Source: Nocardia shimofusensis NBRC 100134 (GTDB taxonomy: Bacteria; Actinomycetota; Actinomycetes; Mycobacteriales; Mycobacteriaceae). Taken from it: a stretch of 64,000 nt of DNA. Of this stretch, positions 22,698 to 32,607 are shown one piece after another. The position numbers and the translations under genes were made by a program. The stretch covers positions 1-64,000 of the forward strand of contig NZ_BDBT01000004.1 of NCBI RefSeq assembly GCF_001613125.1. Direction: 5' to 3'. The stretch's first letter is position 1. Every line of letters begins with the position of its first letter. The notes below the pieces were generated by a model. That model searched no databases and had not been told where the DNA came from. It saw only the letters and a list, made by a program, of their open reading frames with translations.

Positions 22698-25274
22698 GTG
22701 AGCCGACCCACCGCCGGCGAACCAGCTGCCCCCGCGGACAAGAAGTCCGTGGGGGCGGCCGTGTCCGCGGCCCGCCGTGCCGCGGCCAAAGCTCCCGCCG
22801 CGAATCTGCCGATCGCGCGGGTACTGCCGCTGCTCACCCCCGCGCACCTCGACCGCGACTTCGACTATCTCGTCCCGGCCGAGTTCGACGACATCGCGCG
22901 CCCGGGCGTGCGGGTGCGCGTCCGTTTCGCGGGCCGCCTGGTCGACGGCTATCTCCTCGAGCGCCTGGAGCGCAGCGAGCACGTCGGGAAACTCATCGCG
23001 CTGGAGCGCGTCGTCTCCGGCGAGCAGGTGCTCACCCCCGAAATCCTGCGCCTGGCAACCACTGTCGCGGCCAGGTACGCGGGCACCCGCGCGGATGTTC
23101 TGCGCCTGGCCATCCCGCCCCGGCACGCGCGCACCGAGAACGGCGGACCGCAGAAGGCGAAAGGCGCTGCGTCGCAGCAGGCGACGCGCACCGGCTCCGC
23201 CCCCGGATCTTCGGGAACGGAATCAGGCTCGGCACCGATGTCCGCCTCGCGATCAGCTGAGGATTCGGGTGCGAAAGACGATGACGTCGACGTGAGCCCG
23301 AGCCTCGGATCGGTTGTGGGGCGTGACGCGCAAAAAGCTGTGGCCGAAGGGTTTTCGCCGTCCGCCGACCCGCGCGATGGCGGCGCGGATGCTGCCCGGG
23401 CGTCGTCGTTGCCCGCGTCGGATGCGGCCTCCGGTATGGAGAATGCTGCCTCCGATGCCGATGCCGATGCCGATGCCGATGCCGATGCCGATGCCGATGC
23501 CGATGCCGATGCCGATGCCGATGCCGATGCCGATGCCGGTCCCGATGCCGAGGCGGCGCTGAGGGGTGGCACCGCGGACGCTCCGAAGGTCGGGACCCTG
23601 CGCGGGACCGCTGCCGGACAGCCGTCCGGGAATGTTCGGGCCGAGCGCGGCGAAGGCGTCTCGGTGGCGCGGCGAACGGCCGGCCCCACCCCGTGGGCGC
23701 GCTACGTGCACGGAGAGTCCTTCGTCGGCGCGCTGGCGGCGGGCAAGGGCGTGCGCGCGGCGTGGCAGGCGTTGCCGGGGGAGGATTGGGCGCGCAGGCT
23801 GGCCGAACTGGCGGCGACGGTGGTGGCGGCGGGGCGCGGGGCGATCATCATGGTCCCGGATCAGCGGGATCTCGATCGGGTGCTCGTGGAATGCGAAGCG
23901 CTGGTGGGGGACCGGGTGGTGGGCCTGTCGGCGGGGCTGGGTCCCGCGGCGCGGTATCGGCGCTGGCTGGCGGTGTTGCGTGGGCAGGCGCGGCTGGTGG
24001 TGGGAACGCGCAGTGCGGTGTTCGCGCCGGTCGCCGAGCTCGGCCTGCTGGCGATCTGGGACGACGGGGACGATACCTATGCCGAGCCGCGCGCGCCGTA
24101 CCCGCATGCGCGCGAGGTGGCGATGCTGCGCGCGCACGAGACGGGGGCCGCGTTCGTGGCCGCCGGTTTCGCCCGCACGGCCGAGATCCAAGCCGCCGTC
24201 GACAGCGGGTGGGCGCACGATCTGATCGCCGATCGGGCGGTGCTGCGCAAGGCCGCGCCACGGATCAGCGCGCCGGGTGACAGTGACATCGCGCTCGAGC
24301 GCGATCCGATCGCTCGTGCGGTCCGTATTCCCGCGGCGGCGTTCGCCGCTGCCCGCGCTGCGCTGAAAGAAGGGGCCGCGGTCTTGGTCCAAGTCCCCCG
24401 GCGCGGCTATGTGCCCGCGCTCGCGTGCGGAAAGTGCCGTACCCCCGCGCGATGCAGGCGCTGCAACGGTCCGCTCGCGGTGCCGGAGGGAGGGGCGGGT
24501 GCGGTGGCGCACAGTCCGGCCTGCCGGTGGTGCGGTATCTCCGAGACCGCCTATCGCTGCCCGGTGTGTGCGGCGCGGGCGTTGCGGGCCGTGGTCATCG
24601 GCGCGGCGCGGACCGCCGAAGAGCTGGGCCGGGCATTCCCCGGTGTGCCGGTCCGCGGGTCGAGTGCCGGGTCGATGCTCGACACGGTCGAGCCCGGTCC
24701 GCAGGTGGTGGTGGCGACGGTCGGCGCGGAGCCGGTGGTTCGCGGCGGTTACGGTGTCGCGCTGTTGCTGGATGGCTGGGCGTTGCTGGGCCGCGCGGAC
24801 CTGCGCGCCGCCGAGGACGCGCTGCGGCGCTGGCTGAACGCGGCCGCGCTGGTGCGTGCGCACGGGCAGGTCCTGGTCATGGCCGAACCCGCGTTGCCGA
24901 CGGTGCAGGCGCTGGTGCGCTGGGACCCGATCGGCCACGCCCGGTCCGAGGTGGACGCGCGAGCCGAGGTGGGGTTCCCGCCGGCCGTGCGACTGGCCGC
25001 CGTCGACGGCGCGTCCGAGGCCATCACCGAGCTGCTCGCCGCCGCGACCCTGCCTGCCGGGGTGGAGGTGCTCGGCCCGGTGCCGCTGCCGCCGGGCGCT
25101 CGCTCGCCGTTCTCCGGCGATTCCGACGCCGAGATCGAGCGCGTGTTGCTCCGGGTCGACCGCCGAGGAGGTGCGGCGTTGGCGCGTTCGCTGGTCGCCG
25201 CACAGGCGGTGCGCAGTACGCACCGATCGGACGCGCCGCTTCGGGTCCAGATCGATCCTGTCGATATCGGCTGA
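22698..25274 (+). CDS. priA: Primosomal protein N' (PriA), helicase-degenerate actinobacterial form with repeat insert
   Basis: Replication-restart protein. 858 residues; actinobacterial homologues are usually around 650. The N-terminal 3'-end-binding domain (about 35-145) is present, and the zinc-binding cysteines CGKC, CRRC, CRWC and CPVC (about 577-630) are all kept. The helicase motifs are not: where GxTGSGKT is expected the sequence reads GKGVRAAW, and the DEEH box is replaced by WDDGDD, so ATP-driven unwinding is unlikely. Loss of these motifs is typical of this phylum. Residues about 145-330 are a low-complexity insert containing 14 perfect Asp-Ala pairs. GTG start; probably cotranscribed with metK. 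Confidence 0.92.
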   Translation: MSRPTAGEPAAPADKKSVGAAVSAARRAAAKAPAANLPIARVLPLLTPAHLDRDFDYLVPAEFDDIARPGVRVRVRFAGRLVDGYLLERLERSEHVGKLIALERVVSGEQVLTPEILRLATTVAARYAGTRADVLRLAIPPRHARTENGGPQKAKGAASQQATRTGSAPGSSGTESGSAPMSASRSAEDSGAKDDDVDVSPSLGSVVGRDAQKAVAEGFSPSADPRDGGADAARASSLPASDAASGMENAASDADADADADADADADADADADADADADAGPDAEAALRGGTADAPKVGTLRGTAAGQPSGNVRAERGEGVSVARRTAGPTPWARYVHGESFVGALAAGKGVRAAWQALPGEDWARRLAELAATVVAAGRGAIIMVPDQRDLDRVLVECEALVGDRVVGLSAGLGPAARYRRWLAVLRGQARLVVGTRSAVFAPVAELGLLAIWDDGDDTYAEPRAPYPHAREVAMLRAHETGAAFVAAGFARTAEIQAAVDSGWAHDLIADRAVLRKAAPRISAPGDSDIALERDPIARAVRIPAAAFAAARAALKEGAAVLVQVPRRGYVPALACGKCRTPARCRRCNGPLAVPEGGAGAVAHSPACRWCGISETAYRCPVCAARALRAVVIGAARTAEELGRAFPGVPVRGSSAGSMLDTVEPGPQVVVATVGAEPVVRGGYGVALLLDGWALLGRADLRAAEDALRRWLNAAALVRAHGQVLVMAEPALPTVQALVRWDPIGHARSEVDARAEVGFPPAVRLAAVDGASEAITELLAAATLPAGVEVLGPVPLPPGARSPFSGDSDAEIERVLLRVDRRGGAALARSLVAAQAVRSTHRSDAPLRVQIDPVDIG
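23454..23537 (+). repeat. Tandem hexanucleotide (GATGCC) x14 in priA
   Basis: Fourteen perfect, uninterrupted copies of GATGCC, 84 bases, in frame, coding Asp-Ala repeats. A six-base unit keeps the frame whatever the copy number, so length changes by slippage would alter only the linker length of PriA. Perfect identity at the DNA level suggests recent expansion. Confidence 0.97.
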
Positions 25275-25578
25275 TCAGCAGACGTCGCGCACTACGGCTA
25301 CCTGACCCGACGCAGGCCGAGCGCTCCGACCTCATGGGCCACCGAGAGCCCACGGAAATCGTTCGGCTCCGGAGATGTCCGTCGGGCGTGCCGGCTGCAC
25401 GACCGCAGGCCCGACTTCGACCTGCGACCTTCCCCGTACCGGTCGAGCACCGGACATCGCGGTGCCTCGGGTTCGAGACGGCGAGTCGTGGAACACATCT
25501 ACAAACCCCTTGCTTCGGATGCATTGCCGATATATCGTCGACTGCATAAGAAATCAATCCGCCCGAGGAGGCTGAACA
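25275..25578 (+). promoter_or_regulatory. priA-padR intergenic region with PadR-type promoter/operator
   Basis: The 304 bases hold no credible gene. TTGCTT (25510-25515) and TATATC (25531-25536) could be -35 and -10 boxes. The -10 is embedded in the perfect palindrome CGATATATCG (25528-25537), flanked by ATGCA (25519-25523) and TGCAT. AT-rich dyads containing ATAT are known operators for autoregulated PadR proteins. The rest of the gap, 25275-25500, shows nothing I can name. Confidence 0.5.
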
Positions 25579-26217
25579 ATGGAGAACATCTACGGGAACC
25601 ACCGCCACCCGCACGGATCCCGGCGGGGTCCGAAGGAATTCGAGCATCGCGCCCACCGGCGCGGCCCCAGGCACGGCTTCGGTCCCGACTTCGGACCCGG
25701 CGCGAACTTCGGTCCGGGCTTCGGGCCGCACGTCGGACGCGGCCGGGGTCGCGGCGGACGTGGCAGGCGCGGTGACGTCCGGGCGGCTGTCCTGCTGCTG
25801 CTCACCGAGCGGCCCATGCACGGCTACGAACTCATTCAGCAGATCAGGGAACGCAGCGACGACATCTGGCGCCCCAGCCCCGGCTCGATCTACCCCGCCC
25901 TCTCTCAACTCGAGGACGAGGGTCTGGTGATCATCGACAAGGTCGCCGGCCGCAAGACTGCCCAGCTGACCGAGGAGGGCACCGCCTACGTCGCCGAGAA
26001 CCGGGACGAACTGGGCGACCCGTGGGCCGATGTGAAGAACGACGTCGGCGCCCAGGCGATCGATCTGCGCGCGTTGGTCGGACAGCTGATGGGAGCGGTG
26101 GCGCAGGTCGCGGCGGTCGGCACCCCCGAACAGGCGGCCAAGGCCGCCGAGGTGCTCAACGAATCGCGGAAGTCGCTCTACCGCATCCTCGCCGAGGACG
26201 ACACCCCACCATCATGA
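25579..26217 (+). CDS. PadR-family transcriptional regulator with Gly/Arg/His-rich N-terminal tail
   Basis: 212 residues. Residues 1-65 are low complexity, rich in Arg, Gly, His, Pro and Phe (repeats of FGP), and basic. The PadR winged helix spans about 66-145: DVRAAVLLLLTERPMHGYELIQQI...PSPGSIYPALSQLEDEGLV, then KTAQLTEEGTAYV. The C terminus is a predicted helical dimerisation region. ATG follows GAGGAGG. PadR proteins usually repress neighbouring genes; here an ATAT dyad overlaps its own promoter, pointing to autoregulation. The downstream lipase may be a target but nothing proves it. Confidence 0.88.
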   Translation: MENIYGNHRHPHGSRRGPKEFEHRAHRRGPRHGFGPDFGPGANFGPGFGPHVGRGRGRGGRGRRGDVRAAVLLLLTERPMHGYELIQQIRERSDDIWRPSPGSIYPALSQLEDEGLVIIDKVAGRKTAQLTEEGTAYVAENRDELGDPWADVKNDVGAQAIDLRALVGQLMGAVAQVAAVGTPEQAAKAAEVLNESRKSLYRILAEDDTPPS

Positions 26218-26276
26218 GACGTTCCTGATACCTCCTCGAAATGCGCCGTGTAGCGCTCTCGGGGGATCATTGGGAT

Positions 26277-27275
26277 ATGCAACAAATGGCCCGTGGTCGG
26301 GGCCGGGGGGTGTCACAATCGGTGCGCGCCACGGCAATCGGCATCCTGACAGTCGTGGCGGTCGTCATCGCCACGGCTACCGCATCCGGCGAGCCCGCCG
26401 CAGTTCCGACCGCCGCGGGCCCGATCCAATCCGACCATCTCGGCGCCGCCTTCTATCAGAAGCAGCATGGGAGCGTGACCCCTTCGGGGACCAATGATTT
26501 CGGCTGCCGCCCCGGCGCCGAACATCCCAGGCCCGTGGTACTCGCGCACGGCACCGATTCCACCGCCTACTCCGACTGGTCGGCGATCGGACCGAGCCTG
26601 GTGGCCGCCGGATTCTGCGTGTTCGCCCCGAACTACGGCGGTGCCCCCGGCGCGGACACCTACGGCACCGAGGATCTGCGCGACAGTGCCGCGCAGGTCG
26701 GTGCTTTCGTCGACCGTGTTCTCGCCGAGACCGGTGCGCAACAGGTCGATCTCGTCGGTTTCTCCCAGGGCGCCAACGTGACCCGTTACTACGTCAACAA
26801 ACTCGGTGGTGCGACGAAGGTGGGCCGCTGGGTAGGGCTGGCCTCGCCCACCTACGGCGGGGTCATGTACGGGCTGGTCCCCATCGCGCAAGCCATCCCC
26901 GGCGCGCTCGACGTCTTCGCGACGGTCACCTCGCTGGCCGCGGTACAGCAGGCGCAGGGGTCGCCGACCATGCTCGCGCTCAACGATGGCGGTGACACGG
27001 TGCCCGGTGTCGAATACGTGACCGTCGGCAGCCGGGTCGACGAGATGATCCAGCCGTTCGAGAACATCGCGCTGCGGGGCGCAGGCGCTCGCAATATCGC
27101 CATCCAGGATCTGTGCCCGCAGAACCTCACCGGCCACTTCCACATGGTCTACGACCCGTTCGTCCGGGATCTGCTCCTGACGGTGCTCGATCCCGGCCAC
27201 GCTCCCGAGCCGGTCTGCGTGCCGGTAGCGCTGGGCACCGGTATCCCGCAGGTGATCATCGCGGGCAACTCCTGA
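26277..27275 (+). CDS. Secreted class 2 lipase (EstA/LipA-like alpha/beta hydrolase)
   Basis: 332 residues from this start. An N-terminal signal peptide is clear: basic n-region, hydrophobic core ATAIGILTVVAVVIATATA, then an Ala/Pro-rich cleavage region. The mature part fits the lipase class 2 family: VVLAHGTDSTAYSDW (oxyanion loop), the nucleophile elbow DLVGFSQGANVTRYY, a likely acid in ALNDGGDTV and His in GHFHM. It would hydrolyse extracellular acylglycerols. The start is uncertain among ATG 26241, 26277 and 26286. Confidence 0.88.
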   Translation: MQQMARGRGRGVSQSVRATAIGILTVVAVVIATATASGEPAAVPTAAGPIQSDHLGAAFYQKQHGSVTPSGTNDFGCRPGAEHPRPVVLAHGTDSTAYSDWSAIGPSLVAAGFCVFAPNYGGAPGADTYGTEDLRDSAAQVGAFVDRVLAETGAQQVDLVGFSQGANVTRYYVNKLGGATKVGRWVGLASPTYGGVMYGLVPIAQAIPGALDVFATVTSLAAVQQAQGSPTMLALNDGGDTVPGVEYVTVGSRVDEMIQPFENIALRGAGARNIAIQDLCPQNLTGHFHMVYDPFVRDLLLTVLDPGHAPEPVCVPVALGTGIPQVIIAGNS

Positions 27276-27360
27276 GCGGATCGGCTCACGCGCTCCGGGA
27301 GCGCTCGGCGCCGGTCACTAGAATGAATCGACCGTATCCGTCGTTCTGCCGGGAGCCATC

Positions 27361-27918
27361 GTGACCATCCAGCCCGTTCGCCTGTTCGGCGATCCCATCC
27401 TGCGCGCGCGTGCGTCGGAGGTCACCGAGTTCGATCGGGAGTTGCGCCAGCTCGTCACCGACCTCGTCGACACCATGCACGACGACGGCGGTGTCGGTAT
27501 GGCCGCCCCGCAGATCGGCGTCGGCCTGCGCGTGTTCGTCTACGACACCGGCGACTCGGCGGGTCACCTGGTCAATCCGGCCTATACGGTGATCGGCGAC
27601 GAAGAGCAGGTCGGCCCCGAGGGCTGCCTGTCGATTCCCGGCCTGCGCTACGACACCCGTCGTGCGTTGCGGGTCCGGGTGTCCGGTGTCGACTACGACG
27701 GTGCGCCCGTCGCGTTCGACGCCGAAGAACTGCTCGCCCGCTGCGTGCAGCACGAAACCGACCATCTCGACGGGGTGCTGTTCATCGACCGGCTCGACCC
27801 CGCCGCCCGAAAGGAAGCGATGCGCGCGATCCGCGAATCCGATTGGTTCGAAGCAGGAATCACCGTGCGCACCGGCCACGGGGCCGGGCAGACCGGACCT
27901 TTCGGGCGGACCCGCTGA
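27361..27918 (+). CDS. def: Peptide deformylase
   Basis: Removes the N-formyl group from nascent proteins. 185 residues with all three motifs: [10 protein letters not shown] (about 41-50), EGCLSIPG with the metal Cys, and QHETDHLDG with the two metal His and the catalytic Glu. GTG start after GGGAG; a TAGAAT -10-like box lies near 27319. Its TGA overlaps the fmt ATG by one base, coupling deformylase to formyltransferase, its functional partner. Confidence 0.97.
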   Translation: MTIQPVRLFGDPILRARASEVTEFDRELRQLVTDLVDTMHDDGGVGMAAPQIGVGLRVFVYDTGDSAGHLVNPAYTVIGDEEQVGPEGCLSIPGLRYDTRRALRVRVSGVDYDGAPVAFDAEELLARCVQHETDHLDGVLFIDRLDPAARKEAMRAIRESDWFEAGITVRTGHGAGQTGPFGRTR

Positions 27919-28841
27919 TGCGCCTGGTTTTCGCGGGCACGCCCGCACCCGCTGTCCCTTCGCTGCGCAGGCTGATCGCCTCGCCGAGGCACGAGGTGGT
28001 CGCCGTGGTGACCCGTCCCGATGCCGTCGCCGGACGCGGCCGGAAGGTGACCAGGTCGCCGATCGGCGCGCTGGCCGACGAACACGGCATCCCGGTGCTC
28101 ACGCCTGCCAAGCCGTCGGACCCCGCGTTCCTGAGCAGGCTCACCGAATTGGCACCGGACTGCTGCCCGGTCGTCGCCTACGGCGCGTTGCTGCCGCAGG
28201 CCGCCCTGGACATCCCGCGCCACGGCTGGGTCAACCTGCACTTCTCCCTGCTGCCCGCTTGGCGCGGCGCGGCGCCGGTCCAGGCCGCGATCAACGCAGG
28301 AGACGAGATCACCGGCGCGAGCACTTTCCAGATCGAGAAGGGGCTCGACAGCGGGCCCGTCTACGGCGTGATCACCGAGAAGATCGATGCGAGCGACACG
28401 GCGGGCGACCTGCTGGCCAGGCTCGCCGAGACCGGTGCGCACCTGCTCGAGACCACCATGGACGGCATCGAGGACGCGACGCTGCACGCCGTGCCGCAGC
28501 CGGCCGAGGGTCTGTCCTATGCGCCCAAGGTGACTCCGGAGGACGCGCGGGTGCGCTGGGATCAGCCCGCGCTCGCCATCGACCGGAGAATCCGATCGGT
28601 CACGCCCGCGCCGGGCGCCTGGACGTTGGTCGGCGGCGACCGGATCAAGCTCGGGCCGGTGGAGATGGTGCAGGAGGAGTTGCCGGAACGGGTCATCGAG
28701 GTCCGCAAGTCCGGCGTGTTCGTCGGCACCGTCACCACCGCCTTGCGCCTGGGCATGGTGCAGCCCCCGGGCAAGAAGATGATGCCCGCGCTGGACTGGG
28801 CCCGCGGCGCGCGCCTCGAGCCGGGCGCGGTGGTCGAGTGA
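27918..28841 (+). CDS. fmt: Methionyl-tRNA formyltransferase
   Basis: Formylates initiator Met-tRNA. 307 residues: Rossmann-like catalytic domain with [18 protein letters not shown] (catalytic Asn and His) and the Asp in EKGLDSGP, then the OB-fold tRNA domain. Overlaps def by one base and rsmB by four (GTGA), forming the operon def-fmt-rsmB. Confidence 0.97.
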   Translation: MRLVFAGTPAPAVPSLRRLIASPRHEVVAVVTRPDAVAGRGRKVTRSPIGALADEHGIPVLTPAKPSDPAFLSRLTELAPDCCPVVAYGALLPQAALDIPRHGWVNLHFSLLPAWRGAAPVQAAINAGDEITGASTFQIEKGLDSGPVYGVITEKIDASDTAGDLLARLAETGAHLLETTMDGIEDATLHAVPQPAEGLSYAPKVTPEDARVRWDQPALAIDRRIRSVTPAPGAWTLVGGDRIKLGPVEMVQEELPERVIEVRKSGVFVGTVTTALRLGMVQPPGKKMMPALDWARGARLEPGAVVE

Positions 28842-31024
28842 GCCCCGCACACGGACGCCCGGATCGCGAGGACCCGCGCGCGAAGAAGGTCACCGATCGC
28901 GACGTCGACGGCGGTTGGGCCCGCCGCGCCGCGCGCGATCAGGAGGCGCGCAAGGAAGGCCGCAATCCGAATCGTGCTGACCAGGGTGAGTCCGATGAGC
29001 GTCGATCCCCGAATCGCGGTGGAAGCGGCGGTCGCGCAACCGGTTCCGGTGGCGGCAGGCCCGGGGGATCCTGGGAGTCACGTGACGCCGGTGCGCGCGG
29101 CGACACCCCACCGTCGCGGCGTCGCTCCGGCGAGGGGGATCGTCCTTCCGGCGGGGCTTCTCGCCGGCCCGGTGGTGGGGCCGGCGGCGCTCGGGAACGC
29201 GGAGGCGAGTTCGACTCCGGTCGCGATCGATACGGTTCCGGGCGCGGCGGCTCGGGCGAAGGACGACGGGGGGACTCCGCTCGGTCGCAGGCCCCTGGCC
29301 GGAACACTCGCGGTGGTTCGGACGGCCGGCGCCAGTGGGAGGATCGGTCACAGGGCGGCGGATCCTCCGAGGGGCGTCGGTGGGATTCCGGACAATCGTC
29401 GGCGCGCGACGACGAGGCGCGCCGTGGTTCGTCCGCGGGGCGTCGATCCGAAGGGCCGGCGGAAGGTCGTACCAGGAGGTCGAACCGGCCGGGTGCGGCG
29501 GGTAGTGGCACTCAGGGCGGGCCCAGCGGAAAACGTGAGCGCGCGACCGGCCGATCCGGCGCCGCGGGAAGGCAAGGGGCGCAGCCCGATTCGCGCTCAT
29601 TCGGCGGCAGGGCCGAGCGCGGGACGGCTGCCGGGAAGTCCGGCGGTGGGAAGATGGCGGGCGGAAGATCTGCCGGTCGCACGAACCGCGGCGGTGGGGA
29701 CGGTCCGCGCGAGGTAGCGCTCGAGGTGTTGCGCGCCGTGCGCGAGCGCGACGCCTACGCCAATCTCGTGCTGCCCGGCCTGCTGCGGGAACGCAGGATC
29801 GAAGGCAGGGACGCCGCGCTGGCAACCGAGCTGACCTATGGGGCCTGCCGAGCGCAGGGACTGCTGGACGCGGTGATCGCGCATTGCGCCGGTCGGCCGA
29901 TCGAGGAGATCGACGGTCCGCTGCTTGATGTGCTCCGGCTGGGCGTCTACCAATTGCTGCGCACCAGGATCGGCGCGCACGCGGCGGTGGACACCTCGGT
30001 CGAGCTCGCCCGAGCCGAATTCGGCACGGGCAAGTCGGGGTTCGTGAATGCCGTGCTGCGCAAGGCGTCGCAACGGTCGGTCGAGGAGTGGGTCCACGAA
30101 CTGGCGCCCGCGGATCCGGTCGGCAAGCTGGCCTTCGAATTCGCGCATCCGGTGTGGATCGCACAGGCGTTCGCCGACGCACTCGGCGCCCGTGCCACGG
30201 AATTGGCGCAGTTGCTGGCCGCCGACGACGAACGTCCGATCGTGCACCTGGTGGCGCGCCCGGGTGACATCACCGCCGAGGAACTGGCGCTGGTGACCGG
30301 TGGCGAGGAGGGCCGCTGGTCGCCCTACGCGGTGTACCTCGACGGCGGTGATCCCGCCCAGCTCGAGCCGGTGCGCGAAGGCATGGCGGCGGTGCAGGAC
30401 GAGGGCAGTCAGCTGGTCGCGCTGGCTCTCACCCGCGCGCCGCTGGGCGGCCCGGACGGTGGCCGATGGCTCGATCTGTGCGCGGGCCCCGGCGGCAAGG
30501 CCGCCCTGCTCGGTGCGCTGGCTGCCATCGACGGTTTCGAGGTCGACGCCGTCGAACCGGCTGAGCACCGTGCCGAGCTGGTCCGCAAGTCCACCAAGGA
30601 CCTGCCGGTGCGTGTACACCTCGCCGACGGACGCGACAGTGGCCTGTCCCCCGGCTACGACCGCATCCTGGTCGACGCCCCCTGTACCGGGCTCGGCGCT
30701 CTGCGCCGCAGGCCGGAAGCGCGCTGGCGCCGCAGCCCCGACGACCTCCGCGATCTCGTGCGCTTGCAGCGCGAATTGCTCACCGCGGCTTGGGAACTGC
30801 TTCGCCCCGGCGGCGTGGTCGTCTACTCGACCTGCTCGCCGCACCTGTCCGAGACGGTGTCGGTGGTCGCCGACCTCGTGCGCCGCACCGACGCCGAACA
30901 GCTCGACACCCGCGACCTGCTGCCGGGTGTCACCGATGTCGGCGACGGCCCGGCCGCGCAGCTGTGGCCGCACCGGCACGGTACCGACGCCATGTTCCTG
31001 GCGGCTCTGCGCAAGCCGAGCTGA
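28838..31024 (+). CDS. rsmB: 16S rRNA m5C967 methyltransferase RsmB with long RG-rich N-terminal extension
   Basis: 728 residues; the usual length is 430-480. Residues about 1-286 are low complexity, dominated by Gly, Arg, Ser and Asp with many RGG/GRG elements, an extension seen on few bacterial enzymes. From about 287 a NusB-like RNA-binding domain begins ([27 protein letters not shown]), then the SAM methyltransferase domain with [26 protein letters not shown] and the catalytic YSTCSPH. Both conserved cysteines are present. GTG start overlaps the fmt stop. The tail probably aids RNA binding, which is inference. Confidence 0.93.
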   Translation: MSPAHGRPDREDPRAKKVTDRDVDGGWARRAARDQEARKEGRNPNRADQGESDERRSPNRGGSGGRATGSGGGRPGGSWESRDAGARGDTPPSRRRSGEGDRPSGGASRRPGGGAGGARERGGEFDSGRDRYGSGRGGSGEGRRGDSARSQAPGRNTRGGSDGRRQWEDRSQGGGSSEGRRWDSGQSSARDDEARRGSSAGRRSEGPAEGRTRRSNRPGAAGSGTQGGPSGKRERATGRSGAAGRQGAQPDSRSFGGRAERGTAAGKSGGGKMAGGRSAGRTNRGGGDGPREVALEVLRAVRERDAYANLVLPGLLRERRIEGRDAALATELTYGACRAQGLLDAVIAHCAGRPIEEIDGPLLDVLRLGVYQLLRTRIGAHAAVDTSVELARAEFGTGKSGFVNAVLRKASQRSVEEWVHELAPADPVGKLAFEFAHPVWIAQAFADALGARATELAQLLAADDERPIVHLVARPGDITAEELALVTGGEEGRWSPYAVYLDGGDPAQLEPVREGMAAVQDEGSQLVALALTRAPLGGPDGGRWLDLCAGPGGKAALLGALAAIDGFEVDAVEPAEHRAELVRKSTKDLPVRVHLADGRDSGLSPGYDRILVDAPCTGLGALRRRPEARWRRSPDDLRDLVRLQRELLTAAWELLRPGGVVVYSTCSPHLSETVSVVADLVRRTDAEQLDTRDLLPGVTDVGDGPAAQLWPHRHGTDAMFLAALRKPS

Positions 31025-31040
31025 CCCCGAACACCCGCCG

Positions 31041-31063
31041 ACCCCGACCGAATCGGTCGGGGT
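31041..31063 (+). terminator. Terminator hairpin after rsmB
   Basis: Perfect 9-base arms ACCCCGACC and complement, loop GAATC, 17 bases after the rsmB stop. The following 250 bases to the next gene hold only a probable promoter region. Confidence 0.6.
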
Positions 31064-31312
31064 GGGCGACGCTTCACCGGCACAAACCCCCGACCGCCTG
31101 CTGGACCGCCCTGTTCGGCGTCTTACTGGCGCGTCCGAGTGGATCGCGGGCGCAGTGGCCGTGCCGGTGGGTCGAGCCGGTCGGGTGAGCACGCTCGCCG
31201 CCGGTGGTGACGTGTGCTGGGGCACGGCCGACCGGGCACGGGCTGGGTCCGAGACAGCCCCTTGGTTCCGTTCGTCCAATCCAGGACGAGTACGCGCAGG
31301 CACACTGGTCTG

Positions 31313-31669
31313 ATGGCTGTGACCTGGCAAGACGTGGTGACGATGGCGACCGGCCTCCCGGAGGTCGAGGAATCGACCTGGTGGCGCAGCCCGGCGCTGA
31401 AGGTGGCGGGCAAGGGGTTCGCGCGGCTGCGGGTGGAAGCCGAGGGCGGGCTGGCGCTGCGCTGTCCGATGGCGGAGAAGGAGTACCTGCTGGCCTCCGG
31501 TGATCCGGCCTTCTACTCGACGCCGCACTACGACGGCCATCCCTATATCCTGGTCGATCTGGACCGCATCGACGCCTGCCGGCTGATAGAGCTGCTCGAC
31601 GCCGCGTGGTGGCAAAGCGCGCCCGCTGCGGTTCGGCGGCGCAGGGAGCACGAGGAGCGCGGGCGCTAG
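31313..31669 (+). CDS. MmcQ/YjbR family protein
   Basis: 118 residues of the CyaY-like MmcQ/YjbR DNA-binding-fold family: WQDVVTMATGLPEVEESTWWRSPALKVAGKGFARL, then KEYLLASGDPAFYSTPHYDGHPYILVDLDRI. Family members are widespread single-domain proteins of unsettled function. ATG 31313 gives the family start MAVTWQDVV. It is convergent with sigF and the two stop codons overlap (TAG against TAG on the other strand), so the genes share four bases. Confidence 0.85.
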   Translation: MAVTWQDVVTMATGLPEVEESTWWRSPALKVAGKGFARLRVEAEGGLALRCPMAEKEYLLASGDPAFYSTPHYDGHPYILVDLDRIDACRLIELLDAAWWQSAPAAVRRRREHEERGR

Positions 31670-32607
31670 TCGCGGGCGGAGAGTTCGCGCAGGCGCGCGA
31701 GGGTCTTGGCGAGGATGCGCGAGACGTGCATCTGGGAGATGCCCATCTGCTTGGCGATCTGGGTCTGGGTCATGGACTCGAAGAACCGCATGGTCAGGAT
31801 GCGGCGCTCGCGTTCGGGCAGGCCCGCGAGCAGCGGGCGGATCGCGACGTACTCCTCGACCCGCTCGAACTGGGCCTCCTCCTCACCGAGGGTGTCCAGC
31901 AGCGAGGCGTCGGATTCGCGGCCGAGTGAGGCGGCATCGATGGAACTGGGCTGGTAGGCGTTGCCCGCGATGACCGCCTGGGTGACCTCGTCGGGATCCA
32001 CGCCGAGTTCGGCGGCGATCTCCTTGGCGGTGGGGGAGCGGCCCAGCGACTGCGAGAGGGTGTCGATCGCGGCGCCGATGCGCAGGTGTGTCTCCTTGAC
32101 CCGCCGCGGCACCCGCATGGCCCAGGTGTGGTCGCGGAAGTAGCGACGGACCTCGCCCATGATGGTCGGAACCGCGAAGGACAGGAAGTTGGAGCCGCGC
32201 GCCGGATCGAAACGGTCGACGGCGTGCACGAGCCCGACCCGGGCGACCTGGGTGAGGTCGTCGAAGGGTTCGCCGCGGCCGCTGAACTTGCGGGCGATGT
32301 GATCGGCCAGCGGCACGCACCTGCGGATCAGTTCCTCGCGCAGGGCGAGGCGTTCCGGTGTGCCCGCCGCGGCGACGGCCATGCGCTCGAACAGCTCGGT
32401 CAGATCGTCGTAGCCGCCCGCGGAGCCGGCCTCGGCGACCGTTTCCGCGGCTACCTCGGCGTCGGCCTCGGCTTCCGCGTCGGCGTCCACGTCGGTGCCG
32501 GGCTCCAGGGCGTCGTCCGCGGGGTTCACCGGATCGTCCGCGCCATCGGCATCGGCGGTAGTGGTGCGGTGGTATTTCGGGCCGGAGGAGTGTTCAGCGG
32601 CCACCAC
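31666..32607 (-). CDS. sigF: SigF/SigB-family alternative sigma factor
   Basis: 313 residues. After an acidic low-complexity N terminus (about 1-60, Ala/Asp/Glu), sigma-70 regions 2 to 4 are visible: RKFSGRGEPFDDLTQVARVGLVHAVDRFDPARG (region 2), HLRIGAAIDTLSQSLGRSPTAKEIA (region 3), and ERERRILTMRFFESMTQTQIAKQMGISQMHVSRIL (region 4). No region 1.1. This is the general-stress/late-stage group. The GTG at 32607 overlaps the rsbW stop (TAGTG), so sigma and anti-sigma are translationally coupled. Confidence 0.95.
   Translation of the reverse strand: MVAAEHSSGPKYHRTTTADADGADDPVNPADDALEPGTDVDADAEAEADAEVAAETVAEAGSAGGYDDLTELFERMAVAAAGTPERLALREELIRRCVPLADHIARKFSGRGEPFDDLTQVARVGLVHAVDRFDPARGSNFLSFAVPTIMGEVRRYFRDHTWAMRVPRRVKETHLRIGAAIDTLSQSLGRSPTAKEIAAELGVDPDEVTQAVIAGNAYQPSSIDAASLGRESDASLLDTLGEEEAQFERVEEYVAIRPLLAGLPERERRILTMRFFESMTQTQIAKQMGISQMHVSRILAKTLARLRELSARD

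Noticed and set aside
23454..23537. Repeat as CRISPR
   Set aside because: Contiguous 6-base units without spacers, inside a coding frame.
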